DNA of 64,000 nt. It comes from Anaerotruncus rubiinfantis. Lineage in GTDB: Bacteria; Bacillota; Clostridia; Oscillospirales; Ruminococcaceae. Of this stretch, positions 1 to 8,575 are shown in pieces. The notes under the pieces were generated by a model. The model was not told where the DNA came from. It ran no database searches and saw only the letters and a list, made by a program, of their open reading frames with translations. How positions within the stretch are numbered: position 1 is the stretch's first letter; each line of letters opens with the position of its first letter. The DNA lies in NCBI RefSeq assembly GCF_900078395.1, contig NZ_FKLA01000008.1, forward strand, positions 62,001-126,000, read 5' to 3'. The position numbers were made by a program, and so were the translations under genes.

Positions 1-1
1 C

Positions 2-1810
2 CTGCCCTTTGTGGAGGATCTGATTCCGGAGCTGGAAGCTTACGATGGATTCAGCTTCGCGGGCTGGAAAGATGAATCCGGCACAATCATCACCTCCTTC
101 CCGGCGGTGGTTGAGGGACATCTCGTCTATACCGCAACTTGGAATCAGATCGAACTGGTTGAGGGTGACTTCATTGTCAACCACAACTTCTATCGCAACA
201 ATACCAATCTGGAAGACGGACCGAAAGTGGTCGGCTATCTGCCTGGAGAGATCGAGGGACTGCTTGACGAAAACGGAAACATCACGTTGAGCGATCTTGT
301 CGACGCCTCCCTGACCACGACCGGCCGGACCTACGCTTTCCGCGACGCAAGTCTCACGGTTGAGGTAATCCCAGGTGTTGTTCCGGATGAAGAAATTTTG
401 GACGGCGACAACATCGACAGCCTGGATGATCTGCTTACCGAAAAAGAGATGTCTCTACAGCAGTATTTCGAATCTCTTGGCCTGACTGAGGAAGCCATCG
501 ACGCGATGGAGGATATCCCCGAAAAAGTCAAAGAAAAGATGAAGGAACTGCTGGCGACGATCCAGGAAAAAATGGTTAAGAAACGCGCCATCATTTCCGA
601 AGTGCTCAAGAAGGACGAAGTCAAGGCACTGAATCTCTCTGCTGAAGATGTCGAAGCAGAAATTGATGGATATGTCACATCCATCAAGGATCGCAACAGC
701 TATCTTGATGATCTGAATAACCTCAAAGAGAAGATCCTTGCTCTGGATCCGGATGCTGAATTTGATGAAACCACGGGTTCGATCATCTTTAGCTTTGAAG
801 ACAAACCGAAAGATCCCGCTGACAACAGCAAGGACAATGACAAAAAGTCTGAGGACGGAGCTACTATCCCATCGGAAGGTGAAGGAAGCAGCAGCTCCGA
901 AGAGAGCAGCAGCTCCGAAGAGAGCAGCAGTTCTGAGGAAAGCAGCAGCTCCGAAGAGAGCAGCAGTTCTGAGGAAAGCAGCAGTTCTGAGGAAAGCAGC
1001 AGTTCTGAGGAAAGCAGCAGTTCTGAGGAAAGCAGCAGTTCTGAGGAGAGCAGCAGTTCTGAGGAGAGCAGCAGTTCTAAGGAGAGCAGCAGTTCTGAAG
1101 AGAGCAGCAGTTCTGAAGAGAGCAGCAGTTCTGAGGAGAGCAGCAGTTCTGAGGAGAGCAGCAGTTCTGAGGAGAGCAGCAGTTCTGAAGAGAGCAGCAG
1201 TTCTGAGGAAAGCAGCAGCGCCGAGGACGAGTCCGCGAAGGAAACCAAACGTCAGGAAACGTTGAAAGAATTGCGCAAAGAGTATTCGGATCTCTTCTAT
1301 GAGATGGAAAACGCAGCCGACAGCAAAGACAATCTTGATAGAGCGCTTCTGGGAGCTGCAAAACAGATCCGCGCGTTGAAGATCGACGAAGACATTGAGA
1401 CGTTTATGGATACCTCGGGCTTGGCGCCAAAGGCGGCGGATCCTGAAGCGGGATGGGCTGTTCCGGAAGGATACAGCAACGTGACGGATCAGGATACGAA
1501 GACCGCTTATAATCCGACTTATCGTTACACGTTTACCATCAACTATAATCGTAACTACACCCCGCCTTCCGGCGGCGGTGATGGCGGCGACGACGATGAT
1601 GACACCACCACCATCCCGGATAACCCGGTGCCGCTGGCGCCGAAACCGGAAGAACTCTTCACAATCCTTGATGAGGATGTCCCGCTCGGAGATCTGCCGA
1701 AAACCGGTGGTAACTCTGCGGCTGCGGCCGGACTCCTGGGCTTGATCGCCTTGGCCGGCGGCGCGTTCCTCAAACGGAAGAACAGAAACGAAGAGGATTC
1801 TGAGGGTTAA
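2..1810 (+). CDS. LPxTG-anchored surface protein with Ser-Glu repeat (5' partial)
   Basis: The reading frame is open to the left edge of the window, so the N-terminus and any signal peptide are missing. The first ~40 residues (DGFSFAGWKDE ... YTATWN) resemble an InlB-type B-repeat, an extracellular beta-rich repeat. A helical, charged stretch follows, then about 18 copies of SSSSEE (one is SSSSKE), another charged segment, and a Gly/Asp-rich linker. The end is a sortase signal: LPKTGG, a hydrophobic Ala/Leu/Gly stretch, then a basic tail KRKNRNEEDSEG. The protein is expected to be covalently linked to the cell wall, with the Ser/Glu tract acting as a stalk. A hairpin terminator follows at once. 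Anchor and repeat are seen directly; the binding function is unknown. Confidence 0.85.
   Translation: MPFVEDLIPELEAYDGFSFAGWKDESGTIITSFPAVVEGHLVYTATWNQIELVEGDFIVNHNFYRNNTNLEDGPKVVGYLPGEIEGLLDENGNITLSDLVDASLTTTGRTYAFRDASLTVEVIPGVVPDEEILDGDNIDSLDDLLTEKEMSLQQYFESLGLTEEAIDAMEDIPEKVKEKMKELLATIQEKMVKKRAIISEVLKKDEVKALNLSAEDVEAEIDGYVTSIKDRNSYLDDLNNLKEKILALDPDAEFDETTGSIIFSFEDKPKDPADNSKDNDKKSEDGATIPSEGEGSSSSEESSSSEESSSSEESSSSEESSSSEESSSSEESSSSEESSSSEESSSSEESSSSEESSSSKESSSSEESSSSEESSSSEESSSSEESSSSEESSSSEESSSSEESSSAEDESAKETKRQETLKELRKEYSDLFYEMENAADSKDNLDRALLGAAKQIRALKIDEDIETFMDTSGLAPKAADPEAGWAVPEGYSNVTDQDTKTAYNPTYRYTFTINYNRNYTPPSGGGDGGDDDDDTTTIPDNPVPLAPKPEELFTILDEDVPLGDLPKTGGNSAAAAGLLGLIALAGGAFLKRKNRNEEDSEG
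887..1228 (+). repeat. 18-bp tandem repeat encoding SSSSEE
   Basis: There are eighteen in-register 18-bp units (887-1210) plus one degenerate unit (SSSAED). Units differ mainly at synonymous positions (agctcc/agttct, gaa/gag), so they are not a fresh expansion of one unit. The repeat leaves several other frames open on both strands; those long ORFs are artefacts. Confidence 0.9.
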
Positions 1811-1824
1811 TCCCTGAATTTTCC

Positions 1825-1855
1825 AAAGCGCCCGACCTTTTGTCGGGCGCTTTTC
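1825..1855 (+). terminator. Terminator of the LPxTG gene
   Basis: AAAGCGCCCGAC and GTCGGGCGCTTT form a 12-bp stem with a short CTTTT loop. A TTTTCCTTTG tract follows. It starts 15 bases after the stop codon. Confidence 0.85.
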
Positions 1856-1938
1856 CTTTGCTTTTTTGCCGCAGACGGGCTGTGCATAGGACAGCCTTCC
1901 TTTTTCATATCCTGAAAGGGAAAGGTGGCGGAAAGCCG

Positions 1939-2094
1939 ATGGACAAACCGGAACGCAAGCGGCCGGCATATGCTTTTTACGACCCGAACACGCCGGAAAT
2001 ACTTGAAAAAAAACTGGAGGAAATCCTGGAGCGGCGCATCCGGGCAAAGCAATCAGAGCCGGATAGATCGATTGACTATACCGAACCCACATGA
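1939..2094 (+). CDS. Small hypothetical protein upstream of serine recombinase
   Basis: A 51-residue ORF starts at ATG with GGAAAGGTGGCGG just upstream. The product begins MDKPERKRPAYAFYDPNTPE and continues as a charged amphipathic helix (LEKKLEEILERRIRAK). It ends about 45 bases before the recombinase start, on the same strand, so the two are probably co-transcribed. Small charged proteins often accompany clostridial serine recombinases, but I recognise no named family. A role with the recombinase is inferred from position only. Confidence 0.55.
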   Translation: MDKPERKRPAYAFYDPNTPEILEKKLEEILERRIRAKQSEPDRSIDYTEPT

Positions 2095-2140
2095 TAAAAT
2101 AGAAACACATACATGATGTGTGTATCCGGAGGTTTTGCTG

Positions 2141-3628
2141 TTGAGATTGGCGGCCTATTGCCGGGTGAGCACCGAATTGGGAGAACAGCTGGAATCGCTG
2201 GAAAACCAGAAATCCTTTTTTGAGGAATTCGCCCGCAGACATCATTACGATTTGGTGGAAATCTATGCGGATGAGGGCATCTCGGGAAAACAGATACATA
2301 ACCGGGAGGCTTTTTTGCGGATGCTGTCCGATGCCGGACAGCATTTGTTTGATATGGTGGTGGTGAAGGACATCAGCCGCTTTTCCCGTAATACGGTGGA
2401 CTTCCTGAATGCTGTACGCCAGCTTAAAGCGCTGCGCATCGAGGTGCAGTTTCTCTCGAACAATCAGACGGTGCTTGGCAATTCTGAATTCATCCTGACT
2501 ATTTTCAGCGCGCTCGCGCAGGAGGAAAGCGCAAATCTGTCAAAGCGCGTGAAGTTCGGAAAACGGGTCAACGCTAAAAAAGGCCGGGTGCCAAATGTGA
2601 TCTATGGATACGACCAGAAGGACACTTTTACATTGCGCGTCAATGAACCGGAAGCACAGATTGTGCGGGAAATCTTCACGCTGTATGCGCAGGACGGCTG
2701 GGGCGTACGCAAGATTGCACAGCATCTGAACGAATCCGGCGTCCCCAGTAAGCGTGGATACGGCTGGACGCCAAAGACCATCCGCCGGATGCTGGAAAAT
2801 CCGCTTTATATCGGCATTCTGGAGAATAATAAATCCGAAACGGTCGATTTCCTGACTGGAATGCAGGTAAAACTCCCCCCGGAAGAACATTTCTTTCATG
2901 ACCGGCCGGAGTTGGCAATTGTCCCGCGGGAGCTTTATGACAGAGCACAGCGGGAGATCGCAGCCCGGCGCAAACCGGAAGACTGCGAAGGGAAGCTTGC
3001 GGCGCGGCACAGCGCGCGGCGGCTGTTCAGTACGCTGATCCGGTGCGGCGTGTGTGGATATGCCTTTACACGGGTCCAGTACACCTATCAGAATACCTAT
3101 GTCAAATGGCGCTGCTCCGGAAAGAACCAGTACGGTGCGAAATTCTGTAAAAATAACCTTACAATCGACGAAGCCGATCTGACTGGAGCTTTGGACCAGT
3201 ACCTGGCCAGCCGGATTGCGGATCGGGGCGCATTTGCGGCGCGGGTCGCCGCGGCGTGCCGCGGGAACGCGCCGCCGGACGCAGAGAAAGCGCGTCAAAA
3301 ACGGCTGGAGCGCATTGCGCGTCAAAAGCAGCGGTACCGGACGCTATACGCGAACGAACTGCTCACATTGGAGGAACTCAAGGAGAAGCTCGCCGCGCTC
3401 GGTGCGCGGGAAGCGGAGCTGTCAGACCAGCAGCAAAGCCAACCGATCACATCCGGCCATGTTCTGGAGGAGCTTCGGCTTTTACATTGGACGAACGCCG
3501 AACTGCGCGAGCTGGTTGAAACGATTGAGGCGCGGCCGGACGGACGGGTCGTCATCCGGTTCCGAACACTCGCACCCGCGGGTTTGCCCGCGGCGAAGCC
3601 GCGCGCGGCCGTGGGCCGCGCCCCGTAA
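2141..3628 (+). CDS. Large serine recombinase (resolvase/invertase family)
   Basis: This 495-residue site-specific recombinase has an N-terminal resolvase domain with the nucleophilic serine in AAYCRVST, the conserved stretches YADEGISG and VVKDISRFSRN, and ALAQEES. A Recombinase domain follows (GYDQKD ... GVPSKRGYGWTPKTIRRMLENPLYIG), then a zinc-ribbon segment (CGVCGYAF ... CSGKNQYGAKFC) and a C-terminal coiled coil. I chose TTG at 2141 because GGAGG lies 8 bases upstream and the product then begins at the usual MRLAAYCRVS; a GTG at 2120 has no ribosome site. Such enzymes move or invert DNA between short att sites. The gene abuts a gene lacking a good start, suggesting an insertion. Confidence 0.9.
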   Translation: MRLAAYCRVSTELGEQLESLENQKSFFEEFARRHHYDLVEIYADEGISGKQIHNREAFLRMLSDAGQHLFDMVVVKDISRFSRNTVDFLNAVRQLKALRIEVQFLSNNQTVLGNSEFILTIFSALAQEESANLSKRVKFGKRVNAKKGRVPNVIYGYDQKDTFTLRVNEPEAQIVREIFTLYAQDGWGVRKIAQHLNESGVPSKRGYGWTPKTIRRMLENPLYIGILENNKSETVDFLTGMQVKLPPEEHFFHDRPELAIVPRELYDRAQREIAARRKPEDCEGKLAARHSARRLFSTLIRCGVCGYAFTRVQYTYQNTYVKWRCSGKNQYGAKFCKNNLTIDEADLTGALDQYLASRIADRGAFAARVAAACRGNAPPDAEKARQKRLERIARQKQRYRTLYANELLTLEELKEKLAALGAREAELSDQQQSQPITSGHVLEELRLLHWTNAELRELVETIEARPDGRVVIRFRTLAPAGLPAAKPRAAVGRAP

Positions 3629-3648
3629 AAAGCGCCGCTTTCTACGGG
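3601..3648. other. Two consecutive strong hairpins at the recombinase 3' end
   Basis: GCGCGGCC-gtg-GGCCGCGC (3601-3619) is followed directly by GCCCCGTA ... TACGGGGC (3618-3648), which has an inner AAAGCGCCGCTTT dyad. There is no clear T-tract. It could be a terminator, or the right boundary of the recombinase insertion. Confidence 0.5.
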
Positions 3649-3692
3649 GCAAACCCGCCCGTTTGTGGTCACTGACACATGTCGTTGACCCC

Positions 3693-4016
3693 ATGTGCCT
3701 CGACAGCAAGCTGGTGGAATGCGGTCCGAATCACATGTTTGACTGCGGCGTGACGCTTCCAGCTTCGGTCTGCAGCAAATTCGACGGCGACTTCGCCACC
3801 TGCCGGCCACAGAAGGTCGTTCTGATCACCATTGGGCTCTTCACCATCGTACAGCTCGAACGCTGCGTACAGATGATGATTCCCGCGTACGATTACGCTG
3901 TTCCGGACAAGGAAAGCACCACGACCACAGATGACCCCTGTGAGGTCTTCAAAAAGATCAAATTCCCGGTCAATCAGTTTTTCCCGCCGAAACTCAGTGA
4001 GAACGACTGCATATAA
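3693..4016 (+). CDS. Conserved hypothetical protein, probably 5'-truncated
   Basis: The 107-residue reading from ATG 3693 (MCLDSKLVECGPNHMF ...) has real-protein composition: many Cys, a hydrophobic stretch (VVLITIGLFTIVQLERCV), and the acidic, Pro-rich end FPVNQFFPPKLSEND. I cannot assign a family. No ribosome site precedes the ATG, and the same frame stays open upstream (SLTHVVDP), so the true N-terminus may have been displaced by the recombinase or may use a non-ATG start near 3663. The hairpins at 3601-3648 lie immediately upstream. Confidence 0.55.
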   Translation: MCLDSKLVECGPNHMFDCGVTLPASVCSKFDGDFATCRPQKVVLITIGLFTIVQLERCVQMMIPAYDYAVPDKESTTTTDDPCEVFKKIKFPVNQFFPPKLSENDCI

Positions 4017-4038
4017 ACATAATCAGAAGGTCAAGGAA

Positions 4039-4080
4039 TACACATGAGGGAGCAGGCAGAGGCCTGCCCCCGTGTGTATA
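4039..4080 (+). promoter_or_regulatory. Leader hairpin upstream of thyX
   Basis: ATACACATGAGGGAGCAGGC pairs, with a small bulge, with GCCTGCCCCCGTGTGTAT across a 4-5 base loop. It ends just before the thyX ribosome site. It may terminate the upstream gene or act in the leader; no T-tract follows. Confidence 0.4.
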
Positions 4081-4101
4081 AAACCACAGGAGGATCAAAA
4101 G

Positions 4102-4881
4102 ATGCCAAAGGTAACGCTGCTCAGCCATACCCCAAACCCGGAAAAAACCATTGCAGCTGCCGCGAAGCTTTGCTATTCGCCGGCGGCGCTCGACGATTTG
4201 ATGGACAACCTCACAGATGAAAAGGCCGCGGATTTTGTTGAGATGCTCGGAACCATCGGCCACGAGAGCCCCATTGAGCACGCCAGCTTCACCTTTGGGA
4301 TCGAAGGAGTTTCCCGCGCGTTTCTGGCGCAGATCACCCGGCACCGGCTTGCCTCCTACAGCGTGCAGAGCCAGCGGTATGTGCGCGAGGCGCATTTCGA
4401 TTATGTCACGCCGCCCGAGGTGGAAAACGACCCGCAGGCGCTCGAAGCCTTTAAAGAGGCGATGCGGGACGCGCAGGAAAGCTACGACCGGATCGCCGCG
4501 ATCCTGAAGGAAAAACACACCGCCCGGCTGATGGGCGAAGGGCTTGATGAGAAAAGTGCTTCCCGCAAGGCGGAGAAGCTTGCGATTGAAGATGCGCGGT
4601 TCGTCTTGCCGAATGCCTGCGATACCAAGATGATCGTCACCATGAACGCGCGCAGCCTGCAAAATTTCTTTGCGCTGCGCTGCTGCCGCCGCGCGCAATG
4701 GGAAATCCGCGCGGTCGCGGACCAGATGCTCGCGCTCGTATCGGCTGTTGCGCCGACTTTGTTCTCGGCGGCGGGCCCATCCTGCTGCCGCGGCGTCTGC
4801 CAGGAGGGCAAGATGAGCTGCGGCAAACCGCAGGAGGTGCGCGAACACATCGCGTCGCTCAAACAGGAGGCCCGGAAATGA
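4102..4881 (+). CDS. thyX: FAD-dependent thymidylate synthase
   Basis: ThyX makes dTMP from dUMP with methylene-THF, FAD and NADPH. The 259-residue protein carries the ThyX signature RHRx7S ([11 protein letters not shown], near residue 80), preceded by [12 protein letters not shown], the conserved dUMP/FAD region. The C-terminal half has the expected QNFFALR segment. ATG 4102 has AGGAGG upstream. Its stop overlaps the start of the next gene, a dTMP kinase-like protein, so the two successive steps to dTDP are translationally coupled. ThyX releases THF rather than DHF, which fits the folate enzyme FAU later in the run. Confidence 0.95.
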   Translation: MPKVTLLSHTPNPEKTIAAAAKLCYSPAALDDLMDNLTDEKAADFVEMLGTIGHESPIEHASFTFGIEGVSRAFLAQITRHRLASYSVQSQRYVREAHFDYVTPPEVENDPQALEAFKEAMRDAQESYDRIAAILKEKHTARLMGEGLDEKSASRKAEKLAIEDARFVLPNACDTKMIVTMNARSLQNFFALRCCRRAQWEIRAVADQMLALVSAVAPTLFSAAGPSCCRGVCQEGKMSCGKPQEVREHIASLKQEARK

Positions 4882-5540
4882 ACGGCAAACTGATTGTGAT
4901 CGACGGGCTGGACGGTTCCGGCAAGCACACGCAGACCGAACGGCTTGCAAAGCGCCTGCGGGATGAAGGCGAACGGGTCCGGATGGTCAGCTTCCCGGAT
5001 TATGCGGAGCCTTCCTCGGCGCTTGTCAAGCAGTACCTCGCGGGGGAATTCGGACAGGCCGGCGATGTGAGCCCCTATGCAGCCAGCAGTTTCTATGCGG
5101 TTGACCGGTATGCGAGTTACAATAAATTTTGGAAAAAGGACTATCAATCGGGTTATACTATCCTTGCAGACCGCTACGCGACCTCGAATCTCATCCATCA
5201 GATGAGCAAGCTCCCGAAAGGCGCGTGGGACAGTTTTGCAGGCTGGATGGAAAATTTTGAATATCAAAAGCTGGGCCTTCCACGGCCGGACGCCGTCCTT
5301 TATCTGGACATGCACCCGGATGTCTCCCGCGCGCTGATCACGGCGCGCTATGGGGGGGACGAAAGCCGCCGGGACATCCATGAGTCGGACTTCGCCTATA
5401 TGGCCCGGTGCAGAGAATGCGCGCTTTACGCGGTGGAACATTTTGGGTGGTTCCTGATCCACTGCTCTGATAAAAAACAGGCGTTTCCAATCGAAGACAT
5501 TTCGGAGGAAATTTACGGCCTGGTCAAAAATATACTTTAA
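4878..5540 (+). CDS. tmk: Thymidylate kinase-like protein
   Basis: The 220-residue P-loop kinase probably phosphorylates dTMP to dTDP. The Walker A motif is GLDGSGKHT; the base-binding segment is [20 protein letters not shown] matches the DRY motif of TMPK, and the middle contains [14 protein letters not shown]. The P-loop has His where many homologues have Ser or Thr (GSGKST). Start ATG overlaps the thyX stop (ATGA). Length fits the family, and position after thyX supports the assignment. Confidence 0.85.
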   Translation: MNGKLIVIDGLDGSGKHTQTERLAKRLRDEGERVRMVSFPDYAEPSSALVKQYLAGEFGQAGDVSPYAASSFYAVDRYASYNKFWKKDYQSGYTILADRYATSNLIHQMSKLPKGAWDSFAGWMENFEYQKLGLPRPDAVLYLDMHPDVSRALITARYGGDESRRDIHESDFAYMARCRECALYAVEHFGWFLIHCSDKKQAFPIEDISEEIYGLVKNIL

Positions 5541-5552
5541 GTGAGGCTGTAC

Positions 5553-6449
5553 ATGCTGCAATTCCAACCAATTACATTGACTGACAAAGCCTGGATTGAC
5601 CCGCTCGTGCGGATGAGCGGCTTTCGTGGAAGCGAATACACATTCAGCAACAATTTCAACTACCGTGCGATCTACCATATCGAGGTCGCGCGGATGCAGG
5701 ACTACTACCTTCTGCGTGCGGGCAAGGAGAAGGCTCAGACCGGCTATTTCTATCCGGCCGGGTCCGGGGACGTAAAACCCGTAGTAGAGGCGCTGATGGC
5801 CGACGCGGAGGCGCTGGGGGTGCCGTTTGTCATGCGCGGCGTGGAAAAGGAATCGGTCGCGGTGCTGGAAACGCTTTTCCCGGGCCGGTTTCAGATCACC
5901 GAAACGCGCGACTCCTTCGACTACCTTTACGAAAGTGAAAAGCTCATCACCCTGTCAGGCAAAAAGCTGCACGCAAAGCGCAATTTTATCAACCGGTTCA
6001 AGGCGGAGCATGAAGGGGATTGGAGCTACGAGCCGATCACCAGTGAAAACCTTGCCGAATGCTGGCAGATGAACAACCAGTGGTGCAGGCAGATGGGCTG
6101 CAACAAGGACCCGAGCCTCAAGGAGGAATCCTGTGCGGTGCGCAGCTGCTTTGACCATTTTTATGAACTTGGGCTTCTGGGAGGGCTTCTGCGGGTCGGC
6201 GGAAAGGTCGTTGCCTATTCGATGGGCGCTCCAATCAACCACGAGGTCTTTGATGTGCATGTGGAGAAGGCGTTTTCAGACGTTGCGGGCGCTTATCCGA
6301 TGATCAATCAGCAGTTTGCGGCCCACAACTGCGCCAATTACAAGTATATCAACCGGGAGGACGACGTGGGGGACGAAGGCTTGCGTAAGGCGAAGCTCTC
6401 GTATAAGCCCGCGATCCTGCTGGAGAAATATCAAGTGACCTTGAAGTGA
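5553..6449 (+). CDS. DUF2156 / GNAT-fold aminoacyltransferase-like protein
   Basis: The 298-residue protein resembles the DUF2156 family, related to the C-terminal domain of phosphatidylglycerol lysyltransferases. Recognisable parts are the N-terminal PLVRMSGFRGSEYTFSNNF, KLHAKRNFINRF (the conserved KxRxxxNRF), and a C-terminal INREDDVGDEGLRKAKLSY. It has no membrane segment, unlike MprF. ATG 5553 is preferred because GTGAGG lies six bases upstream; GTG 5541 is an alternative. It follows the kinase by 12 bases. The substrate is unknown. Confidence 0.75.
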   Translation: MLQFQPITLTDKAWIDPLVRMSGFRGSEYTFSNNFNYRAIYHIEVARMQDYYLLRAGKEKAQTGYFYPAGSGDVKPVVEALMADAEALGVPFVMRGVEKESVAVLETLFPGRFQITETRDSFDYLYESEKLITLSGKKLHAKRNFINRFKAEHEGDWSYEPITSENLAECWQMNNQWCRQMGCNKDPSLKEESCAVRSCFDHFYELGLLGGLLRVGGKVVAYSMGAPINHEVFDVHVEKAFSDVAGAYPMINQQFAAHNCANYKYINREDDVGDEGLRKAKLSYKPAILLEKYQVTLK

Positions 6450-6483
6450 TTACGGGAAACAGCCTGTTGGGGGTGAAGGTTTT

Positions 6484-7359
6484 ATGATTCAGTTTGCAGA
6501 GGAATCGATGCGCGGGGCGATCCGGGAGCTCTGGAAAGAATGCTTTGGGGACAGCAATGCCTATGTGGACCTGTTTTTGGAGAACCATGATATCTGCCGC
6601 CAAACGATGGTATTTATCGACGGAGTGGCCCCGGTGGCAATGCTTTCTCTTCTGCCGATGACGGTCGTGACCGCGGCGGGGATTATGCCCGCGCGGTATA
6701 TCTACGCCGTGGCGACCCGGGAAAGCTATCGCGGGCGCGGGATCAGCACCGCCATGCTTGAAGCGGCGCACAAGCAGATGAAGGCGGCTGGCGTCAAGCT
6801 ATCGGTGCTTGTGCCGGCGACGGCGGAGCTTTACAATTTTTATGGGAAGCGCGGATATGACACCGCGTTCTATTCCGGCAGGGCGATCGTCCCGCGGGAT
6901 CAGGTGGAACCGTTTTCCAGCAGCTTTGTGATCACGGAAACCACCCAGCAGGAGTTTATGCAGATCCGGGAACGAGCGTTCGCGGGACGCACGATGTTTG
7001 TACGCTGGGACGGGGACGCGCTCGCCTACCGGATGATTGAAACCGCCTTTAACGGCGGCGAAACGCTCACCATCACGATCGGGGACGCGCAGGCGGTCGC
7101 TGTCTGCAAAAATGACGGCGGGATTGTGACGGTCAAAGAGCTTGCCCTTGACGGTATGCGGGTGGAGCAGGCGCTGGCGGTGCTGCAGCGAAAATACAAT
7201 GCGGATGAATACCGGCTGCGCCTGCCGATGGACATCGCCTGCCCGTATCCGCTCGAACGCGCCGCGTCCGGCGCGGCTTGCTGGTACGATCTGGACGCGC
7301 GCGACCGGGTGCTGGCAAGCCGGGGCAAGGAACCTTATATCAGCCTGGTGCTTGACTGA
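6484..7359 (+). CDS. GNAT family N-acetyltransferase
   Basis: The 291-residue protein has an N-terminal GNAT domain with an acetyl-CoA loop (ESYRGRGISTAML, matching RxxGxG/A) after IYAVAT. A second, more divergent half (residues ~150-290) resembles the Eis-like two-domain acetyltransferases. GGGGGTGAAGG supplies the ribosome site for ATG. It lies in the same run as the DUF2156 gene. The acceptor cannot be predicted. Confidence 0.8.
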   Translation: MIQFAEESMRGAIRELWKECFGDSNAYVDLFLENHDICRQTMVFIDGVAPVAMLSLLPMTVVTAAGIMPARYIYAVATRESYRGRGISTAMLEAAHKQMKAAGVKLSVLVPATAELYNFYGKRGYDTAFYSGRAIVPRDQVEPFSSSFVITETTQQEFMQIRERAFAGRTMFVRWDGDALAYRMIETAFNGGETLTITIGDAQAVAVCKNDGGIVTVKELALDGMRVEQALAVLQRKYNADEYRLRLPMDIACPYPLERAASGAACWYDLDARDRVLASRGKEPYISLVLD

Positions 7360-7373
7360 AGGAGGACTACAAG

Positions 7374-7916
7374 ATGATCTATGTATTTTTTGGACAGGGC
7401 TTTGAAGAAATCGAAGCGGTCACGCCGGTTGACCTGCTGCGCCGCGCGGAACTGCCGGTGAAAACGGTCGGTGTAGGCGGCAAAGAGATCACCGGCGCAC
7501 ACGGGATCACGGTGATGTGCGATCTCACTGAGGAGGAAGCCAGTCCCGAAGGGCTCGACATGATCGTGCTGCCGGGCGGTATGCCGGGGACGCTGTCGCT
7601 TGAACACAGCGAAACGGTACAGGCATTCATCGATTTCTGCGCCGAAAACGGCAAATGGATCGCGGCAATCTGCGCCGCGCCTTCAATCCTCGGCCACAAG
7701 GGGCTGCTCGCGGGACGTTTTGCGACCTGCTATCCCGGTTTTGAGGATCAGCTCGCCGGAGCGCGGATACAGGAGGATCCGGTCTGTGTGGACGGAAAAT
7801 TCGTCACTGGAAAAGGTCCGGGCGCAGCCGTGGAATTCTCGCTCAAGCTGGTGGAGCTGCTCGTTTCGCCGAAGCGCGCGGAGTTTTTGAAAGGATCGCT
7901 GCAATGCAGAGGGTAG
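7374..7916 (+). CDS. DJ-1/PfpI family protein
   Basis: The 180-residue protein has the DJ-1 fold signature: N-terminal VFFGQGFEEIEAVTPVDLLRRA, the loop VLPGGMPGT, and the nucleophile elbow AAICAAPSILG containing the conserved Cys. The Glu of GFEEIEA is the usual partner of that Cys. DJ-1 family members are linked to protein deglycation, oxidative stress or chaperone roles. An AAGGAGGA ribosome site precedes ATG. The 3' end overlaps the next gene by 13 bases, indicating co-translation. Confidence 0.88.
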   Translation: MIYVFFGQGFEEIEAVTPVDLLRRAELPVKTVGVGGKEITGAHGITVMCDLTEEEASPEGLDMIVLPGGMPGTLSLEHSETVQAFIDFCAENGKWIAAICAAPSILGHKGLLAGRFATCYPGFEDQLAGARIQEDPVCVDGKFVTGKGPGAAVEFSLKLVELLVSPKRAEFLKGSLQCRG

Positions 7917-8530
7917 ATATCCGGCCGCTCAAGCAGAAGCTGCGCCGGGAGATCAAGCAGTGGCGGCGCGAAATGCCGTCCGAACAGAAAAAGCTGGCTG
8001 ATGGGCGGATCCTTGGGCGGGTCACCGGGCTGCGGGAGTACGCCGAATGCCATACGCTGCTGACCTATGTGTCGCTGCCCATCGAGGTGGACACCATCGC
8101 GCTTATCCTGCGGGCGCTCGCTGAAGGCAAACGGGTGGCCGTGCCGCGCTGTGTGGAAGGCACCCGAGAGATGGAATTCTATCTGATCGATTCGCTCAGC
8201 CAGCTCTCTCCGCAGGCCTTCGGGGTGCTGGAGCCGGTACGGGAGAAATGCGAACGACTCACCGATTTTTCGGGGAGCGTCTGTATCGTCCCGGCGCTTG
8301 CGTATGACCTGTCCGGTTATCGGCTCGGATATGGGGCAGGGTATTACGACCGGTTTTTATCGCAGTATCCACACCCCAAAATCGGCGTGGTTTATGCGGA
8401 AAATGTGAAAAAGGCGCTCTGGCATGGCCGTTACGACCTGCCGGTCGGGCTTATTGCGACCGATCGGGGGCTGATCGCCTGCCAGCCGCGCAAAAACAGA
8501 CGAAGAAAAAACGACGGTTCCGGGGGATAA
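7904..8530 (+). CDS. 5-formyltetrahydrofolate cyclo-ligase
   Basis: The 208-residue protein converts 5-formyl-THF to 5,10-methenyl-THF with ATP. Family landmarks are the N-terminal basic helix (LKQKLRREIKQWRREM), VPRC in mid-protein, and the C-terminal nucleotide-binding motif RLGYGAGYYDRFL followed by GLIATD. It overlaps the DJ-1 gene and ends in a basic tail whose codons run into a terminator hairpin. It closes the folate/thymidylate gene run that starts with thyX. Confidence 0.92.
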   Translation: MQRVDIRPLKQKLRREIKQWRREMPSEQKKLADGRILGRVTGLREYAECHTLLTYVSLPIEVDTIALILRALAEGKRVAVPRCVEGTREMEFYLIDSLSQLSPQAFGVLEPVREKCERLTDFSGSVCIVPALAYDLSGYRLGYGAGYYDRFLSQYPHPKIGVVYAENVKKALWHGRYDLPVGLIATDRGLIACQPRKNRRRKNDGSGG

Positions 8531-8547
8531 CCCCGAAACCGTCGTTT
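8511..8547 (+). terminator. Terminator overlapping the end of the cyclo-ligase gene
   Basis: CGACGGTTCCGGGG and CCCCGAAACCGTCG pair around a GATAA-like loop containing the stop codon. GTTTGC follows, so the T-tract is weak. It also lies downstream of the leftward small gene 8576-8722 and may serve both directions. Confidence 0.65.
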
Positions 8548-8575
8548 GCATGTGCCTGTGGATGTAAGGGATGAA

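Noticed and set aside
455..2344. Very long reverse-strand frame across the Ser-Glu repeat
   Set aside because: It exists because the 18-bp repeat lacks stops in several frames; composition is unlike a protein (long Leu/Ala runs) and it overlaps clear genes.
3216..3690. Upstream part of the frame leading into the conserved hypothetical gene
   Set aside because: The sequence is the shadow of the recombinase 3' half (Arg/Ser/Pro-rich nonsense). Only the part after 3663-3693 looks like protein.
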